Shown here: in pieces, positions 11,275 to 23,400 of the stretch
Layout of the letters: every line of letters begins with the position of its first letter
Numbering within the stretch: position 1 is the stretch's first letter
Source of the DNA: Sarcocystis neurona
Lineage: Eukaryota > Apicomplexa > Conoidasida > Eucoccidiorida > Sarcocystidae
Reading direction: 5' to 3'
Assembly (NCBI GenBank): GCA_000727475.1
Contig: KL647304.1
Coordinates: 1,490,760-1,554,759 of the forward strand
Length of the DNA stretch: 64,000 bases
Notes under the pieces: generated by a model
Told to the model about the DNA's origin: nothing
What the model saw: only the letters and a program-made list of their open reading frames with translations
Database searches by the model: none
Position numbers and translations under genes: made by a program

Positions 11275-12744
11275 ACGCATATATACGTATATATATATAC
11301 GTATGTACATGAGTAAAGATATAAACGTATGTATAGCGATGTGTATATACATTTATACGTGTATATATATACATGGGTGTATAGACAAATACGTATATAC
11401 ATATATGTATGTACTAATCTATTTATCTATCTGGCTCTCTCTATATGTATATAGATATATTTCTCAGCAATCTTCACGGTGCTATCTTGAAGAAAAATCT
11501 TCAAATCAGCCAGCGTATGAATTACGTACACAATGCAGCATTTTATTTGCAGCCTTCTTCCGAGGAGAGGTATCTCCTCTCCATTTTTTCCTGCTTACAT
11601 GAAAAGTGCCCAGGGGGATCTACGACTGCGTTCCTCCTTCCCAAACCCAATGATATTTCTGCGGCTCTTCTGCGTGTGGCGTACATCTTATATCTCTCTC
11701 TGTCTCTCTCAATGCGAAGAAACATATATGTATATATACACATACATATATATATACACATACATATATATATATACACATATATATATGTATATTTCTG
11801 TGCAAGGGCACATAAATTTAAATAGAATATGTGCGTATTTTCATTTTTTTCTCTGGGAAGGAACAACTCCACATATATATATATATACATATGTATATCT
11901 GTGTGGAGACACAGATACTTCTAGATGAAATATCTGCATGGGTCGCCCTTTGTCTCTCTTGCGCATGTGCCCGTCTTTTGTATCTTTACGTGAGAGCGTG
12001 AAGCCACGTGGAAAGCTGCAGCCGACGCGGCGTCTCCTTCGCCACAAAGAAGAGGTGCGCAGCATCGGTGTCGCCGGCGGCAAAAGAGACAGAAAAGCCA
12101 GTTCGCATGACATTTTTAGCCGCATCCCTCGTACACACACACGACTCCCTCGTGCATCTCTCTTCCCTAATCAACAAGCGCTAAAAATACAAATATACAT
12201 ATATATATATATATACATACGTATACATATCTATGTATATATATATATGTATATATATGTATTCATGCAGATGTTGCTGGTACATGTGTACGTATATATA
12301 TACATATATATGTGTGCATGTTTGCATGTATAATTGTGTATACGCCTGCTGCCCTTGGGGAGTGTGTATGTATACAGAAGAGAGATGAGTGGCCAATATC
12401 AATCAAAGGTGTAGAGAAGCGTCTTCCATCTCTATGTGACGAGTGAATTTTCTGTGTAAAAGAGGGAGAGCAGGCAGCGACCTACTTGAATGTGGGACTA
12501 AAGACTATCATCGAAAAAAAAGGCAGCTGTTTTCTTCAAGGAGCTTTGGCCAAGAACGACCAGCGTAGTGGAAAGGACAACCTGTTGCGACTTCTACAGA
12601 AAACTTCTTCTAGATGGACACGCCTGTATATCTGTATGCTACTCTCTCTCACAAAAACATACATATATATATACACGCGTACTATACATTTACATGCATA
12701 AAGACGTACAGATATATATATATATGTATATGTATTCTTACATC

Positions 12745-12775
<31 letters not shown>

Positions 12776-13260
12776 GTGGACGTATACGTATGTCTGTGTA
12801 CATGTATATATACGTGTACGTGTCTACATCTACATGTGTAACACTAGGTACGTATATAGTTGTAGTATAACACACGTGTATACATGTGCATAAAAGAATA
12901 CGTGTGTACATATTTATGCAAATACAAGTATGTATATACATATATATATCTCTTGATACGTGTATATATATATATATACATATATGTATACACGTGTACA
13001 CACATGGAGAGAGGCGTAAGACCTCAGATATCCTGTACAACCATGTAGAAACACACATACACATACACACATACATACATACGTACATACATACATAACA
13101 CACATACATATATACACACATGCATACATACGGACATACATGCACACATAACACTCATGCATATATACACACATACAAACATACGTACGTTCGTACACAC
13201 GTGCACACGTACCTAGAAGCATACGTACATACATACGTACGTACGCATACATATACACAG
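11275..13260. repeat. microsatellite field with islands of unique sequence
   Basis: Alternating purine-pyrimidine repeats at 11275-11460, 11715-11900, 12185-12330 and 12655-13260. The last ends in a 220-bp (CATA/CACA)n array. Unique islands at 11465-11690, 11935-12180 and 12400-12640 contain open frames of ordinary composition but no feature I can defend. The plus frame in the 11.5-11.7 kb island is the most protein-like. Confidence 0.8.
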
Positions 13261-13799
13261 TCGCAACCCCCCCTACATATTAATGAGTATTTCTGAATGT
13301 GAGAGTACGAAGAAAGATGACCTCCGTGCAAGTAAAGGAATTCTTGAGGAAGAAACGTAGGTGGCAGAGTACTTACACGCGTGTGCAGGCGTGGAGCCTG
13401 TGGATAAGCGCATGAGTCTCTGTCGCAGACGCCAGATCGTCTACGCGGTCTGTCTGTACCGGCCATGTACATGCAGAGAGGACGTGTCCCACCCGTGTGC
13501 TTCATGGGAAAGGACTGTCCCACGTCCTCTCGGAGCCTGGGGTGTTTTATTTTGCACGAGACGGACTCAGCAAGAAAGAAACGAATACGAAAGATAGAGA
13601 CGACGAGTCCAGCCACACGGTCATGAATACGTATACGTATAAATATACAGATCAATACGCATATATGTACGTATATATAGGCAGACATACGTGGGGCGTG
13701 CAGGTGGTAGACGCACGCGCGTGCAAAGCTCTGCACCCACCTACTTGCTGGCTTCGTGGCCCACCGGCCTGCAGGCGCGTGCTTGCAGTCGTGGGCGAC

Positions 13800-14660
13800 G
13801 CAGCAGGACGCGTACAGCCAACCACACTTGTGTCCATGCAGCTGCATGCATGCAGTTGTAAGCGTGCAGTTGTAGGCACACAGTCGTCGCGTGCAGTCCT
13901 CTGCACGAAGTTGTATGCGCGCAGCCAGATGTATTTGTGCGGAACTACAAATGCGCACGTAGAGGGACAAGCATGCAGAGGCCGACTGCAGGACAACGTT
14001 CACGCATGCAGTTTTAAAACGCATGCGTGCACTGGCGTCTCCGTAGCGCCACTACGCTCGCACCCCCCCCCATGCACGCACTTGAACGCATGCATTCCTG
14101 CGCTTGCCTCTGCCCGCTCGCCATGCTAAAACGCATGCACATGCATGTACAGGCCTGCAGCTGCTGCCAGTGCGTACTCGAACCAGGCCGTCTCGCCCTT
14201 TCTCACGTGCCTGGAGCTGCACGTTACATGCAGCCGCTGTTGGTTACAGCTACATGAGGTTGCGTCGTCGTGCGTGCGCATGCTGGCCTAGAGGATACCG
14301 TCGCATGCACGCAGCTACCGTGCAGCCAGGCGCATGCAAGTGCAGCGCCTTGCATGCAGATACAGCCACTCGCGTGCAGGTGCAACTCCTCGCACGCAGA
14401 TGCAGCACTTCGGGTGCAGCTGCAGTTACTCGCGTGTAGACGTCGTTACTCGCGTGCGACACAGATACTCGAGTGCAGATGGCCGCTGTCCCAGCGCGGA
14501 CGCAGGTCCTCCCATACGTTGGTCGCATGCGGGTGCAGCTAGTGACATGCAGAGGCAGCAGCTCGCGCGCAGATCCAGATGTTCGCATGCAGGTGCGCGC
14601 GTGCATGCAGCTGCATACGGCCGGGGGATCTGCGCCGCAACGCATGCAGCGGGATTGTCG
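13800..14660. repeat. 20-bp minisatellite family rich in TGCATGC/TGCAG
   Basis: Clear tandem units of 19-20 bp run from about 14332 to 14480, each resembling CGTGCAGATGCAGCACTCG. Further diverged copies occur at 14525-14620 and at 13820-13990. Exact or near TGCATGC heptamers recur many times in this 860 bp. The open frames over it are Cys/Arg/His/Ala-rich repeat translations and are not annotated as genes. Confidence 0.75.
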
Positions 14661-14776
14661 CGTGTGAGGGATTCCGCTGCCGGTGCGTGTGTGTGCGTGC
14701 GTTGCAGCGCCGGTGCCGTCTCCCGAAGCGTCTGCAGCAGCAGAGCGACCGGGGAATGCAGAGGGAGCCGTCACAG

Positions 14777-14949
14777 GTGGGAGTGGCAGAGCGACGAGAA
14801 TGAAGAGAAAAAAGCGAAGCTCTTTGCGGACGGAAAAGACGCGTCCTTGTCCTTCGCAGCGTCTTCCGTGCCAGTCCATGTGACTGTGAAGTATCTTCTT
14901 GGCATGTCGCTCTTGGGGACCTCTGCAACAGCAGCGTACTCTTTTCCAG
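14777..14949 (+). CDS. putative internal exon with hydrophobic segment
   Basis: A segment between a GTCACAG acceptor (ending at 14776) and a TTTTCCAG/GTGTCG donor is open in one frame. It begins with an acidic/basic stretch (WEWQSDENEEKKAKLF) and ends with a hydrophobic part (VKYLLGMSLLGTSATAAY) long enough to approach a membrane span. It lies just downstream of the TGCATGC minisatellite. No partner exon or family is recognised. Confidence 0.28.
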
Positions 14950-15459
14950 GTGTCGTTTGCTCACCTGCCTGCTACCAATCGAGGGAATCTCCTATTTTTC
15001 TTCCACGACGCCACTTTCACACTGTGTAATGTTTGCTGGGGTGCAGAGTAGCCGTTTTGTAGGGCTTCTTCTTCGGGTGTACGTACACCCGACTGGAGTG
15101 CGTTGTCGGCGCCTCTCGTTTGTCCAAAACACGTCTGCCGTCACCACACGCCGATCCACCTCTGACGTCTGCTTTCCTCGTTCCAGCGTCTTCTCCCATT
15201 TTTCCTTCTTGAAAATTCTTCGTTGGGTCACCCTGGCCGTGCACGGTTCTTCTTCTGCACCGTTTCTCCTAATCTTCTGCTCCTTCTCTCGCTTCTCACT
15301 TCTCTTTCTCTTCCCATTCTTCTTTTTTTTCTCCTCTTCTGCTGCTTCAGGAAGTATTTGCCTGGCAGACACGTACACACAGAGAGCCTTCTCTGTATAA
15401 ACTTGCCAGTCCGCCCTCCCTCCACGGGCGATTTCGCCCACCCGCAAAAATACATATAT

Positions 15460-17345
15460 ATCCGTACCTCTGCTTACTTGTTTACCCGCACGTACGTATA
15501 CACAAGCACGCGTACGTATATATGCATAAATACATGTACAAGCATGCACATATATGTACAGAGAAAGAGAAAGAGAACCACATGTCCATACAAATTTTAT
15601 ATATATATATATATCTATTATATGTAGTATTCATAGAATTACATGTATACAAGGTTGTACGCATGACTGGAAGGTGTCTACATATACGTATTTATATGGA
15701 GTATATGCATATATATATATATATATTTTTGTACGTAGGCACACATTAATGTACTATGTGCGTACACGTCTGTTAGATTTGGTAGTTTTCTGGACGTAAT
15801 CGTTTGCGTACGAATCACTGCATGCGTGCTATTCATTCTACTCGTCTATTTTGACAAAGCAGCTTCTTCTATATAGTTCGCGCTCCGTACCTCCTTTCTC
15901 GCCCCCTCTCTGCCTGTCTCATATATACATATATTATATTTTATATATATACATAATATATGTATATAAAGAAAGAGAATAGAGCTAATGGTACACAGCT
16001 ATACACACGTGGATGCGAGCAGGAGGCGCACGCAACACACACGCATATTCGCCAATACCTGCCTGTAGAAGGGAACTTGACCGAGAGAGAGGGATACATA
16101 TCTACGTAGACTCAGAGTACGTGAGGTATATATATATATATGTATATATATATACATATATATGTATTTTTTTTTTAATTGATCCGTATCATTTTCGTGA
16201 CGTGTAGACGTCTTCATATCTAAGAGGGCGCTGCTTCCTTGCGGCTCTGCTCACGTGTCGCAACGGCCATCATCTTCTGCCTTCCTTGTCTTCACGGTCT
16301 GCGAAGTAGAACGAGGAATCTGTCAATACTGCTGTGTACGCAAGTGTACATTTATTGATGCGTGAATGACTTCACAGGTACGTATATGTATATATATATA
16401 TATGTATGCATGTATACGCGTGCATGTATATATATGCTTGTAGAAATAGAAATCTGCCTTTACTCATGAGCTCCCTTCCTCTGTGTACACAATTGTACAT
16501 TAATTGATGTGGAAGTGACTTCACAGGTACGTATATGTGTATATATATATATATAAATGTGTATACATGTACACATGTGCATATATATATGCTTGTCCAT
16601 ATGTGTGCGTATATGCAAATGTGTGCCTGAATTTATAGCAACATATATATGTACACACACGCAAATGTATATGAGCGATGTGTGTGCCCCTCAAGGCCGT
16701 TGTCCTGTATCGGCGCAAGTTGTTTGTCCCCTTTCTTGTGGAACTTGCCTATCTGTATGAATAATGCCAATTTCTTTCCTTTCTTTCTCTCTCTGTGTCT
16801 CTCTGTCTCTCGTTCACTCACCCCACCTCACGTACTCTGAGTCTACGTAAAATGTGTAGCTCTCTCTCTATCAAGTTCCCCCCTACAAGCAGATATCGAC
16901 GAATATGCGTGTGTGCTGCGTGCGCCTGCTGCTCGCACCTACGTGTCTATAGCTGGGTGCCGTTAGCTTTATCCGCCTGTTCTCTTTCTCCGTCTCGTCC
17001 TCTCTCTCTTCCTCTCTCTTCTTCTTTCTCTTCCTTCGTACGTCCAACCAGGATTCGTGTAGTTTCTGTAGACGCTGCTGTACTCCTAACTACTCGTCTG
17101 TGTATGTTGTCTTTCTCTCGACATTTGCTTCCACATGTGTATTACTCTTCACGCACGGACAGGAGATAATATTTCTTCTGTTTTCCTTTTCCTCTCTCTG
17201 CATCCCTGCATGCACTTACGTGTATCTGCATGTGTCCACGCATGTATGCAAACATGTATCTATATTAGTACGTATATATGTATCAACGTGTATACGTATG
17301 TATGCGTATATATGTATATATATGTGGACATATGTAAGGACGTAT
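15460..17345. repeat. microsatellite and CT-rich field
   Basis: Alternating purine-pyrimidine repeats at 15460-15760, 15915-15965, 16125-16170, 16378-16640 and 17230-17345, with a long CT-rich (pyrimidine) stretch at 16775-17050. No gene is supported here. Confidence 0.8.
16334..16596. repeat. direct duplication, two copies of about 110 bp
   Basis: Copy 1 (16334-16441) and copy 2 (16483-16596) share the order: GTGTAC, TGTACATT.ATTGATG, TGACTTCACAGGTACGTATATG, a TA run and TATATATGCTTGT. The shared unique part shows this is a true duplication and not a by-product of the microsatellite. Confidence 0.8.
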
Positions 17346-17869
17346 GCGTAACATATGAGCCTTCTGCCTCTCTACCTCTTTCTGTCTCTCGCTCGTGTGT
17401 GGGTTCCTCTGTTTATTTTGAGTCCATCTCCTGGACAGACAGTTCCTGCCTTTCTCTCACTTTCTCGAGGTGCTGCGCCGCGACGGCACCTCTCCGGTCA
17501 TCTCATTGATCTCCGCGCGCCAGCTGGTGCTTTTCCTGTTCCTTCTTCTCGCGTCGCTGCATCGCCTCCTGTTCCGGCTTGTTCTTCTGTTGCTGGTTGA
17601 AGTGTAGACGTTTTTTCTCGCTGAGGACACACCAAAATCACGCGCCATAACCTGCGCTCGTCTGCAGGTGCACGCCTTCTGCTTTCCCTAGGACTTCGTT
17701 GTTATAGAGCCTCTCTTCTTGCGGCTGGGTTCACGACGGTCTGGTCCACCTCTCTGATGCAAGAGCCTTCGCGCAAAGTCTTCGTTGCTGACGGCGTCTT
17801 CGCTTCTGTGTTCTCTCCTCCATCCCTGTGTGTGTTCTACTTCCTTTCACGAGAGCTCTCTCCTGTACT

Positions 17870-18250
17870 CGCTACTACTGTTGTTGCTGGCCTTGCGGCT
17901 TGCGTCCTCCTGCACCATCTGCCGTTCAGGCTGCTGGTGCATTTCTTGCTGCTGCTGGTCTTCCTTTTCCTCACGCATTGCTGCGTCTCTCTCCTGCAGT
18001 TGCTGCTGCTCCTGGCTTTCCTCTCTGCGTCCTTCTGCGCCTGCTGGTGCTGCGGCCGTCGCTGTTGTTGCATCTGCTCCTCCTCCTCAGGCACTGCTGC
18101 TTCTTCGCTGCTGGTGTGACTTCGCTGCTCCTATCTGCGGCGGTGGTACTGTCGCTGCTTCTCAGCCAGTGTTTTTGCCCTCGCTCGGAGCGACCGGTGC
18201 TGCTGTGGCTGCTTCCGTGCTGCTGCTTGTTAGCTGCTGCTGATCCTGCT
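17870..18250. repeat. CTG tract; possible minus-strand Gln-rich coding segment
   Basis: Interrupted (CTG)n on the plus strand. On the minus strand one frame is open over about 17860-18110 and reads as Gln/Glu/Arg-rich protein containing EEKEDQQQQEMHQQPERQM before a TGA. It has the look of coccidian low-complexity coding sequence, but no splice-bounded exon or start codon could be fixed. Confidence 0.5.
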
Positions 18251-18939
18251 GCCGCAGCGGGAGCCCATGCGAAAGAAGCGGAACGCTTTCAGACCGTCGC
18301 AGGAGAGGCGCAAGTGGCGCACTTTTTTGCGGGTCAGCTGCGGCTCTCTCTGTCTACATATCTCCTTCTGTGTGCTGCTTAGACTCGTCTCTGCAGCTGC
18401 GACTGCTGTGTCCGACGCGAACAGGCGGACTTGTACGCATTTCCTTGCGTCCGCCTGCTTGTGCGTGCTCGCGTCTCTCTCTCTCCGGCCGTGCACGTGA
18501 GGGGTCTAGCACTCTTCTTGCCTGAATGTTTGTAAACGCGCAATATCTAAAGCAGCAGAAACAAGAAGCCTTTATTCAGCACATCCGTATGTGCACGTGT
18601 GAAAGTCGTTGTCTCTGTTCGACTCTGTCCACGTGGAAATGCACGTGGAGATGCGGCACATGCTGCTGAACGCGTACCCTTTGTCTCTTCTCTTTGTTTC
18701 TCGATATGCGTCATGTAGAAGCATAATTCGTGTCACTCTCTTCCTGAACATATTCGTGGATGCGGGTACCTCGTCTTTGTCTTATTGCTGTTTCTCTGTC
18801 AATATATGTCTGTGCGTAGGCTACGGATAAATGTGTGTGTTGCACACATGTCGTGGACCAAGCTTCTTGCCCCCACCTTATATGCTTCACCCTTCTGCAT
18901 GCTTACTCTGCAAGCACTACGCATAACACATTTATGAAT

Positions 18940-19765
18940 ATATCTATAGATATATTCACCCGTAGGCATATAAAAAGGTATATTTACATTTTCACGCGCA
19001 AATATATACATATGAATATACGTGTACATATGTGTATATATGTGTACGTGTGGCAATCACGGAGATCCAGGTAAACACCTGCCTAGCCGTTTGTGCAGGG
19101 GGGGGTGGCTCGTGAGATGCCGCAACAAAGGCTGCGTCGTCACCTCTGTCTTCGCCTCGTGGAGGCTGCTGCCGCGAAAATTTCTTTGCAACAGCACGCG
19201 TCTCCTCAGAAGTGCTGACGTGCGTTGGAATTGACAAGAATACTCCGTAGAGCAACAGCTCGCTTCACCTCACGTATTTTTTGTAATTATTCGTTCGGTC
19301 AACGCAGAGCGTGAGAATCCGGGAAACTACCGCACTTACAGAGAGGCACGCGTATGCGTGGACGTGTAGGCTTGTGTGAAGCGTACGTACGCCGTGGTGG
19401 TCCTGGTGCATGGACGTTTACCTGTATTAAATATATATATATATGTGTAATCCACTCGAATGCACGCAGGAGCGCAGCAACGCACGTGCTTCACTCCGTC
19501 CGTTGGGGGCGCGTCTAGACACCGCAGCGCAGCCATCGGTGCCTTTCCAACACAGGCGTATGCAGAGAGACAGAAACATGTATACAGGTATGCACACTTG
19601 TGTATATCTGGATAGATATACATACATATGTATATATATATGTATGTGTCACCCAATATGTTACATGTGTTCGTAAATAGAGATATGTTACACGTACAAG
19701 TATACGTAATATATCTACATGCATCTATGCATAAATATATATATATATATATGTCCACACGTGTG
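18940..19765. repeat. microsatellite islands, right end of repeat-rich segment
   Basis: Alternating purine-pyrimidine repeats at 18940-19060 and 19430-19765 separated by ordinary sequence. After about 20.1 kb both microsatellites and CAG tracts nearly vanish for 15 kb. Confidence 0.75.
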
Positions 19766-20279
19766 CGGGAATATCTTTGTGTAGTTATCTATATGTGTGT
19801 TTTGGAGTCAACACATGGCGGCGTAATTTCTCCGTCAGTGCTTCTCTCTGTACCTATGGTGACTCAGGAGTCTGGCTGAACGCAAGGGGCTTCGCGTGCC
19901 TCCCACAAGTTCACAGACACAGGGTAATACAGATATACACACTTCTACGTACGTGTGCGTATCGATATCTATAGCTGTGTCTGTCTGCAACCAAGCAGAC
20001 TTGCCTGTGCCTCACAGGTACATGTATACACCCAGACATATATAGACAGATGTAATAATGTGTACGTACATATGTGTACACCTGTGTGTACAGACACATT
20101 TGTAGCTCACCGAAAGAGTGTGGCACGCTTCCTGTCCGGATGTCTCTTCGAGTATGAACGCGCATAAGGAGTGTCTTCTTTGGGGACAGTGGCCACTGGC
20201 GTGTCCTCGAGTGAGGCGCGTAGTTTTTTGCGCGGCAGAGGAGAGCGATAATTCTCTCTTTCGACTTTTTCTTCTTCAG

Positions 20280-20425
20280 GGAAACACTGCGGGCATCAAG
20301 TTAAAACCTGGCATACCATTCAGCACCACAAGGGAAATCTTCTCAAATGTATACATGCTGCCCTGCGCGTGCTGCCAGCTGCAATCAGAGCAGATCCACA
20401 TAAAGCTGCCCATGCAGTGGAAGAG
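20280..20425 (+). CDS. putative internal exon, unknown protein
   Basis: A very strong acceptor (TTTTTCTTCTTCAG) ends at 20279. The phase-0 frame that follows reads GNTAGIKLKPGIPFSTTREI and continues to a Cys-rich part with CACC and a KLPMQWKR end before a GTGCGT donor. Composition, signals and length (146 nt) all suit an internal exon at the edge of the repeat-poor segment. I do not recognise the family, and flanking exons were not placed. Confidence 0.4.
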
Positions 20426-20429
20426 GTGC

Positions 20430-23400
20430 GTCACTGCAGACAGCGTGAGGCACAAGTGTCAGTCTTTGCACCTCTACAGATGATTTGCAAATGTCACGAT
20501 AGGTTGCACGCCGGAGTATTTGGGCGAGAATACTTGCGCACTAACTGTGTGACCGTCCTTTTTCATTGCGTCGCGCAGTTCCCAGCTTTGCACATTCACA
20601 GAACACATCGGGGTGTTTGCACGAGAGTTGGTCTTTATCTTGTTGCCTCGTGCGGAAGCCTGGACACTCGCACTCTCCGAACAAAGGATGCTGACAAGGC
20701 AGACGCGTACGAGCAGAGCGCTGCCACACCAGCCGAGCAGTACGTGGCTACATATAGACTACGTGTACATGCAAGTATACGTATTAAGAGCTGTCTTCAG
20801 ATATGTCTACTTCGGTTCTGAAGATACGTGAGAACAAGGCTGTACTACGCCCCTGGCGTCCCTCTCCTACCATACGTATACTTGTATGCATAAGGTGGAC
20901 GGATGCTTACTACATCCGTGATAAGCGTGCCGCTGGATATGAGAAAGCCTTTTCTTCCCCATCTGCGGACAGCTGTTGAGGAATTTGAGTAGAATCGTGT
21001 GTCGCATTGTGAACGCACCAGCTCTGAAAAGTCACGTAAGCAGGAGTCTCCTGCGGGACGCCGCACGTTATGGTGGAGTGTCTGTACACCTCATAGGCAG
21101 TTTGCCGCTTGGCGTCGTCCAAGTGAGAGTACACCGCGAGACTGCTTGGCGCCGCTAAGTGTCTCTACACTTCCTACCGTGTTGGAACAAGCACGTTCAG
21201 CAACGCCAGACTTGTTTCCGATCAGTTTCCCTGCCATCTACTCCAGTCACTCGTTTTTTCCTTCGTGCTTTCCGACTCACCTTCTGTAGCTGTTGCAACT
21301 GGCACGATGCATCTGCCACGTTTCATCCTTTACCAGGTGACGGTCCACTTCGCAACTCGTAGTTGACCAAGGCCAGACACCAGCATGCGCGCACACGGGC
21401 AGGGCGGCTTCTTGCGAAACAACGAGTTGTGTGCCCACCGCCGAGCATCGGTAATGCACGTAAAAGGAAACGAAGGTTACTTTTGGAAGTGCCCCTCTAG
21501 ATGTTGTTTTTAAGGCACGCGGACAGGTTTGGGTGTTAAAAAGTGTTCTGCAAACTATTTTTTCACCGACAAACACGGATATACCTGTGTGAGAAAATGT
21601 GCGTATATGCGCGTATAGTTACACGAAAAATGGTATCACTTTGTATGTACGCTTGTGTTTCTCTTCGTATACCTACTCAATTTGTCAAGCTTATTTTTGT
21701 GTGGACCTGCACGTAAAAGGCTTCACACACACGTGTTCGTGTGTATAAATATAAGTGCACTCGTGTATAATCGCGCCTCTTGGCGTGTGCCTCTCGATGT
21801 TTCTTCCAGAAATACGGCGAATGCTGGTGTGAGACTTGGAAATACGAGGTGCAGGACGCCCCGTTGTGTGGAAAGGGCACTTAAGGACTACGTCGTGCAC
21901 GCGAACATCCGAGATTGAGAAAGTGAAGTACTTACGCCGAAAGAAGTGTGCAGTTTGGGCGGCAGTGTTTTCTGCGCGGGAGACTGCAGAATTCAGGACA
22001 AATTCTCGACTTTATTACCATCTCTCTGACTCCTGGTCATGAACACCTGAGCTTTCTCTTTTTCGAGCCCGCAATCTGGCCGCTTGTACACCAGGCGACG
22101 TCGAGAAAAAGCTCACTAAGGCACGTTTGCCCACTCCAGCGTCGAAAAAAGCATTTATAATGCTAATTTGTCTCGACAATGGTCAAAGCGAGAGAGCCAA
22201 AAGCGCAGTTGAGCCGGAAGCGCATGAGATGTAGTCTTTAGCAGAGAAGTGCCTGCTCCCGCACTGAAGCGACATCCTTCCACCTTCTCTTTTAACTGAC
22301 GCAGCGGGGAAACGTTTCACAAACTCTCCCTGTATGGGATGAAAATGCCTCAGTCGTACCTTGTGTATACGGTGACATTTGTTGGCCGCTATACCTTTCT
22401 GACAATGAAGCCGGTAACACGTGACGATACATCCGCATTAGGCCGCTTCTGCAGTAGGCAGCAGCCTATCTGAGCGAAGAAAGTGCCTGTGCACGTGAAG
22501 GCGGGATGCCGAAGGATTGCTGCAGAAATTCACCTGCAGCGAAGGGTTTCGTTGATTTACCGTCTTTCAGCTCCTGCCTTACGAGTATTAATTCTCGTGC
22601 CTCCTTGTCTTGCTCACCCAGAGATAAGGGGCGCGCTTAGCGTACAGAGTATCACACGGACGTAAAGGTGACTGTACTAATAATAGGACGCGGGAGGCCA
22701 AAGGGACAACTTGGGAAGAAATGGAAACGTCCACGTGCAGCGCGCCCTTTGCATTTGCAGGGCGCACTACTGTATGGAAGAAGAGACTCTATATTATTCT
22801 GCCCTTTTTGTTGTTGACGCTGCAGTGCATCCACCCTCCCCTTCCATTGCCGACAAAAGCTCATCGGAAATACCGTCCCCATGTGTACACTTCTACTTCG
22901 TAGAAGGCGACCTCGTCGGACACGCTCATATCTAGTTCTGTTTAGCCAGCCGACGCGGAAAAGTTGATGCTCTAAACATGCACACTATATATGCGTACAG
23001 ATGCAGTCCCTTCTTTTCCAGGGATGCCACACTCTCCGTCATACTGCATGTACCATTTTCTGTGTAAACCACAAGCTCTGCGAATATACGTGGTGTGTGT
23101 CTGTTCAATCCGGAGAGACGCTGTCCGATGTAGCAGCATACAACCGAGGAAGGGCGGGCGAAGGCGGGACGAATCTTGTCCGTGTTTGGTCGCGAGAAAA
23201 AGCAAACACGAACCCTTCTTCCTCTGGCAATTAAATACAGATATTGTTAGTAGATTGTGAAGCTGTGCTTTCAAGATTCAGTGTGGCTGTGCTGTACATT
23301 GTGTACGACGGTAGCCGCCTTCGGAGCTTCCAGGAGATTCTCCGTAACAGTAGACAACTTCGTCGCTCCTGTGTGAGCTTACCCGTATGGTGATAACAAT

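Noticed and set aside
11513..11700. Plus-strand frame with non-repetitive peptide (NYVHNAAFYLQPSSEERYLL)
   Set aside because: Protein-like in appearance but lacking clear acceptor and donor, and embedded between microsatellites; not enough to annotate.
13155..14024. 289-codon minus-strand frame
   Set aside because: It runs from the minisatellite through unique DNA into a (CATA)n array with no domain-like part, so chance openness is more likely.
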